Assembly: GCA_900551015.1 (NCBI GenBank)
Contig: URUI01000078.1
Span: forward strand, 1-8,270
DNA: 8,270 bases
Source of the DNA: an uncultured Collinsella sp.
GTDB lineage: Bacteria > Actinomycetota > Coriobacteriia > Coriobacteriales > Coriobacteriaceae
Reading direction: 5' to 3'
The translations under genes and the position numbers were made by a program. The notes beneath the pieces are model-generated. The model did not search any database and was not told the origin of the DNA. It worked only from the letters and a program-made list of their open reading frames with translations. Numbering within the stretch: the first letter of the stretch is position 1; each line of letters opens with the position of its first letter. Below are positions 6,718 to 8,270 of this stretch, one piece after another.

Positions 6718-7566
6718 CTACACCGCAATGGGGATGTTCTTGACCTGAGGGCCGTGCTCATAGCCCTCGACGATCAGATCATCGGTCGTAAACGCATAGA
6801 AGTCATGCACATCGGGGTTGAGCGTTACCTTGGGCGCAGCAAACTGCGGACGCTCAATAAGCTCGCGAACGATATCGACATGACGGTCGTAAATGTGGGC
6901 ATCGGCAATCACATGCAGCAGCTCGCCAGCGATCATATCGACCGACTGCGCGACCATCATCAGCAAAATGGCGTACTGGCACACATTCCAGTTGTTCGCA
7001 GCCAAAATATCCTGGCTGCGCTGGTTGAGAATCATGTTGAGCGTCGGTTTATCATCCTGCGGACGCTGCGTCACGTTATACGTCACGCTGTAGGCACACG
7101 GATACAGGTGCATCTCGGACAGATCGCTAAACACATAGGTGTTCGTCATAATGCGGCGGCTGTACGGCGTGTTCTTAAGGTCGTACAGCACGCGATCCAT
7201 CTGGTCAAAGTCGCCCTCGGCATAATGGCTCTTCTGCCCAATCTGATACCCGTAGGCCTTGCCGATGGAGCCAGTCTCGTCGGCCCACTCGTCCCAAATA
7301 TGGCTGTTGAGGTCATGCACGTTATTGGACTTCTTTTGATAGATCCATAGGATCTCATCCATGGCAGATTTGAGGGCCGTACGACGCAGGGTAAGCGCCG
7401 GAAACTCCTCACGCAGGTCGTAGCGTGCCGTGACGCCAAAGTTTTTAATGGTATAGGCAGGGGTGCCGTCCTCCCACACCGGGCGGACCTTTTGGCCCTC
7501 GGTGGTGGTGCCATGGTCCAGAATATCGCGGCACATGGCTACAAACTGTTGATCAGCCTTGCTCAT
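6718..7566 (-). CDS. thyA: Thymidylate synthase
   Basis: A 282-residue cytoplasmic enzyme that methylates dUMP to dTMP using 5,10-methylene-tetrahydrofolate, which becomes dihydrofolate. Seen: catalytic Cys157 in LYPCAYSVTYNV, phosphate-binding Arg137/138 in YSRRIM and Arg183 in NQRSQDIL, NNWNVCQYA (191-199), and His224 and Tyr226 in HIYDRH. The C-terminus PQVKNIPIAV matches the closing tail of the family. The LYPCAYS and NNWNV variants are like the longer Firmicutes/Coriobacteriia type rather than E. coli. ATG 7566 was chosen because AGGAGGG lies 3 bases upstream; a further in-frame start at 7602 would add 12 residues across this site. It is first in a two-gene operon with folA. It is divergent from the DUF134-NifX gene. 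Confidence 0.98.
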   Translation of the reverse strand: MSKADQQFVAMCRDILDHGTTTEGQKVRPVWEDGTPAYTIKNFGVTARYDLREEFPALTLRRTALKSAMDEILWIYQKKSNNVHDLNSHIWDEWADETGSIGKAYGYQIGQKSHYAEGDFDQMDRVLYDLKNTPYSRRIMTNTYVFSDLSEMHLYPCAYSVTYNVTQRPQDDKPTLNMILNQRSQDILAANNWNVCQYAILLMMVAQSVDMIAGELLHVIADAHIYDRHVDIVRELIERPQFAAPKVTLNPDVHDFYAFTTDDLIVEGYEHGPQVKNIPIAV

Positions 7567-7600
7567 TGACCCTCCTGTCAGTCGCCTATAAGCGAGATTC

Positions 7601-7606
7601 ATTGTA
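7601..7606 (-). promoter_or_regulatory. Candidate -10 box of the thyA promoter
   Basis: On the minus strand TACAAT lies 34 bases before the thyA start codon, which would give a leader of roughly 28 bases containing the AGGAGGG site. No good -35 is seen at 16-18 bases upstream, so the call is weak. Confidence 0.3.
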
Positions 7607-7650
7607 GCCCAGGCGCAAGCGGCCCCACAGCCCTAACATAAGCCCTCATT

Positions 7651-7668
7651 TTCTGACATATGCCAGAA
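7651..7668. promoter_or_regulatory. Palindromic operator candidate, upstream copy
   Basis: TTCTGACATATGCCAGAA is an 18-base palindrome with a single symmetric mismatch. It shares TGACATATGYCAGA with the site at 7707-7718 and ends 5 bases before the candidate -35 box of the DUF134-NifX gene. Its centre is 53 bp from the centre of the second copy, close to five helical turns. It probably binds a dimeric helix-turn-helix protein. Confidence 0.6.
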
Positions 7669-7673
7669 ATTCC

Positions 7674-7701
7674 TTGCGTAAATCCGCACGGTCGTTATTC
7701 T
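7674..7701 (+). promoter_or_regulatory. Candidate promoter of the DUF134-NifX gene
   Basis: TTGCGT (7674-7679) and TATTCT (7696-7701) are 16 bases apart, which puts the transcript start near 7708, inside the second palindrome. An alternative TTGACA at 7706-7711 would place its -10 over the start codon, so it is less likely to serve as a -35. GGAG (7724-7727) gives a ribosome site 5 bases before ATG 7733. Confidence 0.4.
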
Positions 7702-7706
7702 ATTGT

Positions 7707-7718
7707 TGACATATGTCA
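7707..7718. promoter_or_regulatory. Palindromic operator candidate, start-proximal copy
   Basis: TGACATATGTCA is a perfect 12-base palindrome followed by GA, matching the core of the upstream copy. It lies at the predicted transcript start, 15 bases before the start codon, where a bound protein would block transcription. Confidence 0.6.
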
Positions 7719-7732
7719 GATATGGAGAGTGT

Positions 7733-8270
7733 ATGGCAGGAAGACGTGAAAAATTGCGCCGCGTCGGGATCATCCCCGAATATCGCGGTTTTACCCCCGA
7801 TGGCCTTGCCAGCGGAGAGGCCATCGACATGACGGTCGACGAACTCGAGGTCCTGCGGCTATGCGACATGGAAGGCCTCAATCAGGAGGCCGTCGCAAAG
7901 CACATGGGCATCGCGCGCGCCACGGTGGCGGCAATTTGCAGCCGAGCGCATCGCAAGGTGGCAAATGCGCTGGTCAATGGTCGGGCGCTCATCATCGAGG
8001 GCGGCAATATCGCGTACTCCCCCATCACCACAACGACGGCCGTATGGCCACCAAAGGAGATCGGCACCATGAGAGTGGCAACCACGTATGACAACGGCAA
8101 CATCTTTATGCACTTTGGCCGCAGCGAGCAGTTCAAGATCTACGACATTCAGGACGGCAAGGTGCTCAGCGAGCAGGTCGTGGGCACCGGCGGCACCGGC
8201 CACGGTGCCCTTGCGGGCCTGCTCGCCAACGGCGGCGTGGACACGCTCATCTGCGGCGGCATCGGCGGTG
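7733..8270 (+). CDS. DUF134 helix-turn-helix / NifX-type (Fe-Mo cofactor) fusion protein, 3' end outside window
   Basis: An open reading frame cut by the window after 179 residues. Residues about 1-92 are a DUF134 (UPF0251) domain: RRVGIIPEYRGFTPDGLASG near the N-terminus, then MTVDELEVLRLCDMEGLNQE and a helix-turn-helix at about 49-68 (NQEAVAKHMGIARATVAAI), ending NGRALIIEGGN. Residues 113 onward start a dinitrogenase iron-molybdenum cofactor domain (NifX/NifB C-terminal type): MRVATTYDNGNIFMHFGRSE, FKIYDIQDGKVL, GTGHGALAGLLANGGVDTL and ICGGIGG. The pair suggests a DNA-binding regulator whose second domain senses a metal cluster or redox state; this is inference, because neither function is settled. 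ATG 7733 follows GGAG at 5 bases. A second start with AAAGGAGA sits at the domain border (ATG 8069). Two palindromes lie upstream. There is no sign that it makes nitrogenase. Confidence 0.9.
   Translation, partial: MAGRREKLRRVGIIPEYRGFTPDGLASGEAIDMTVDELEVLRLCDMEGLNQEAVAKHMGIARATVAAICSRAHRKVANALVNGRALIIEGGNIAYSPITTTTAVWPPKEIGTMRVATTYDNGNIFMHFGRSEQFKIYDIQDGKVLSEQVVGTGGTGHGALAGLLANGGVDTLICGGIGG
8053..8071 (+). promoter_or_regulatory. Internal ribosome site and ATG at the NifX-type domain border
   Basis: AAAGGAGA (8053-8060) lies 8 bases before an in-frame ATG (8069-8071) that encodes Met113, the natural first residue of a stand-alone NifX-type domain (MRVATTYDNG). It could start a second, shorter protein, or be a relic of the separate gene before fusion. 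Confidence 0.5.

Noticed and set aside
6148..7350. A 400-codon plus-strand open frame opposite folA and thyA
   Set aside because: It is antisense to two clear enzymes and rich in His/Arg/Asn as expected of a shadow frame, with no recognisable domain.

Overview
The window looks like a piece of chromosome from a GC-rich gut actinobacterium of the class Coriobacteriia, most likely Collinsella or a close relative. This is an inference from protein resemblance: a Clostridia/Coriobacteriia-style ThyA, an FtsH with a Gly-rich linker, a DUF134-NifX-type fusion, and start sites of the SD-ATG/GTG type. It is not a database result. Most of the window is ordinary chromosome; the left end (about 1-640) is a graveyard of mobile-element fragments.

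Layout, left to right. Positions 1-165 hold no recognisable gene. At 166-395 (minus) is the 3' end of an IS3-family transposase orfB, broken by a one-base frameshift and cut off upstream. At about 443-638 (plus) is the decayed C-terminal end of a large serine recombinase, running up to the 3' end of a DUF523/TudS-like gene (598-1059, minus). A strong 16-bp hairpin (1078-1116) separates this from ftsH (1135-3042, minus). Divergent from ftsH across 77 bp is a cobO/btuR-type cobalamin adenosyltransferase (3120-3605, plus). It converges on a MATE-family exporter (3691-5040, minus), and the whole gap between their stop codons is filled by an 88-bp near-perfect inverted repeat. Next come a TrmH/SpoU RNA 2'-O-methyltransferase (5166-6080, minus) and a two-gene thymidylate operon, thyA-folA (7566 to 6190, minus, 9-bp gap), ending in a probable hairpin terminator. 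The last gene (7733 to the window edge, plus) is cut by the window. It fuses a DUF134 helix-turn-helix domain to a dinitrogenase iron-molybdenum cofactor (NifX/NifB C-terminal type) domain.

How the genes relate. ThyA makes dTMP and leaves dihydrofolate, which FolA reduces back to tetrahydrofolate; their tight spacing and shared terminator fit one transcript. FtsH, CobO, the MATE exporter and the RNA methylase are separate housekeeping or transport functions with no visible joint pathway.

The most interesting region is the start of the DUF134-NifX gene. Two copies of a TGACATATGYCAGA palindrome lie 53 bp apart (about five helical turns) around a candidate promoter, which suggests autoregulation. 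A good Shine-Dalgarno plus ATG sits exactly at the start of the second domain, which could yield a second, shorter product. I see no CRISPR array, tRNA, rRNA or convincing riboswitch, and no clear new defence system.
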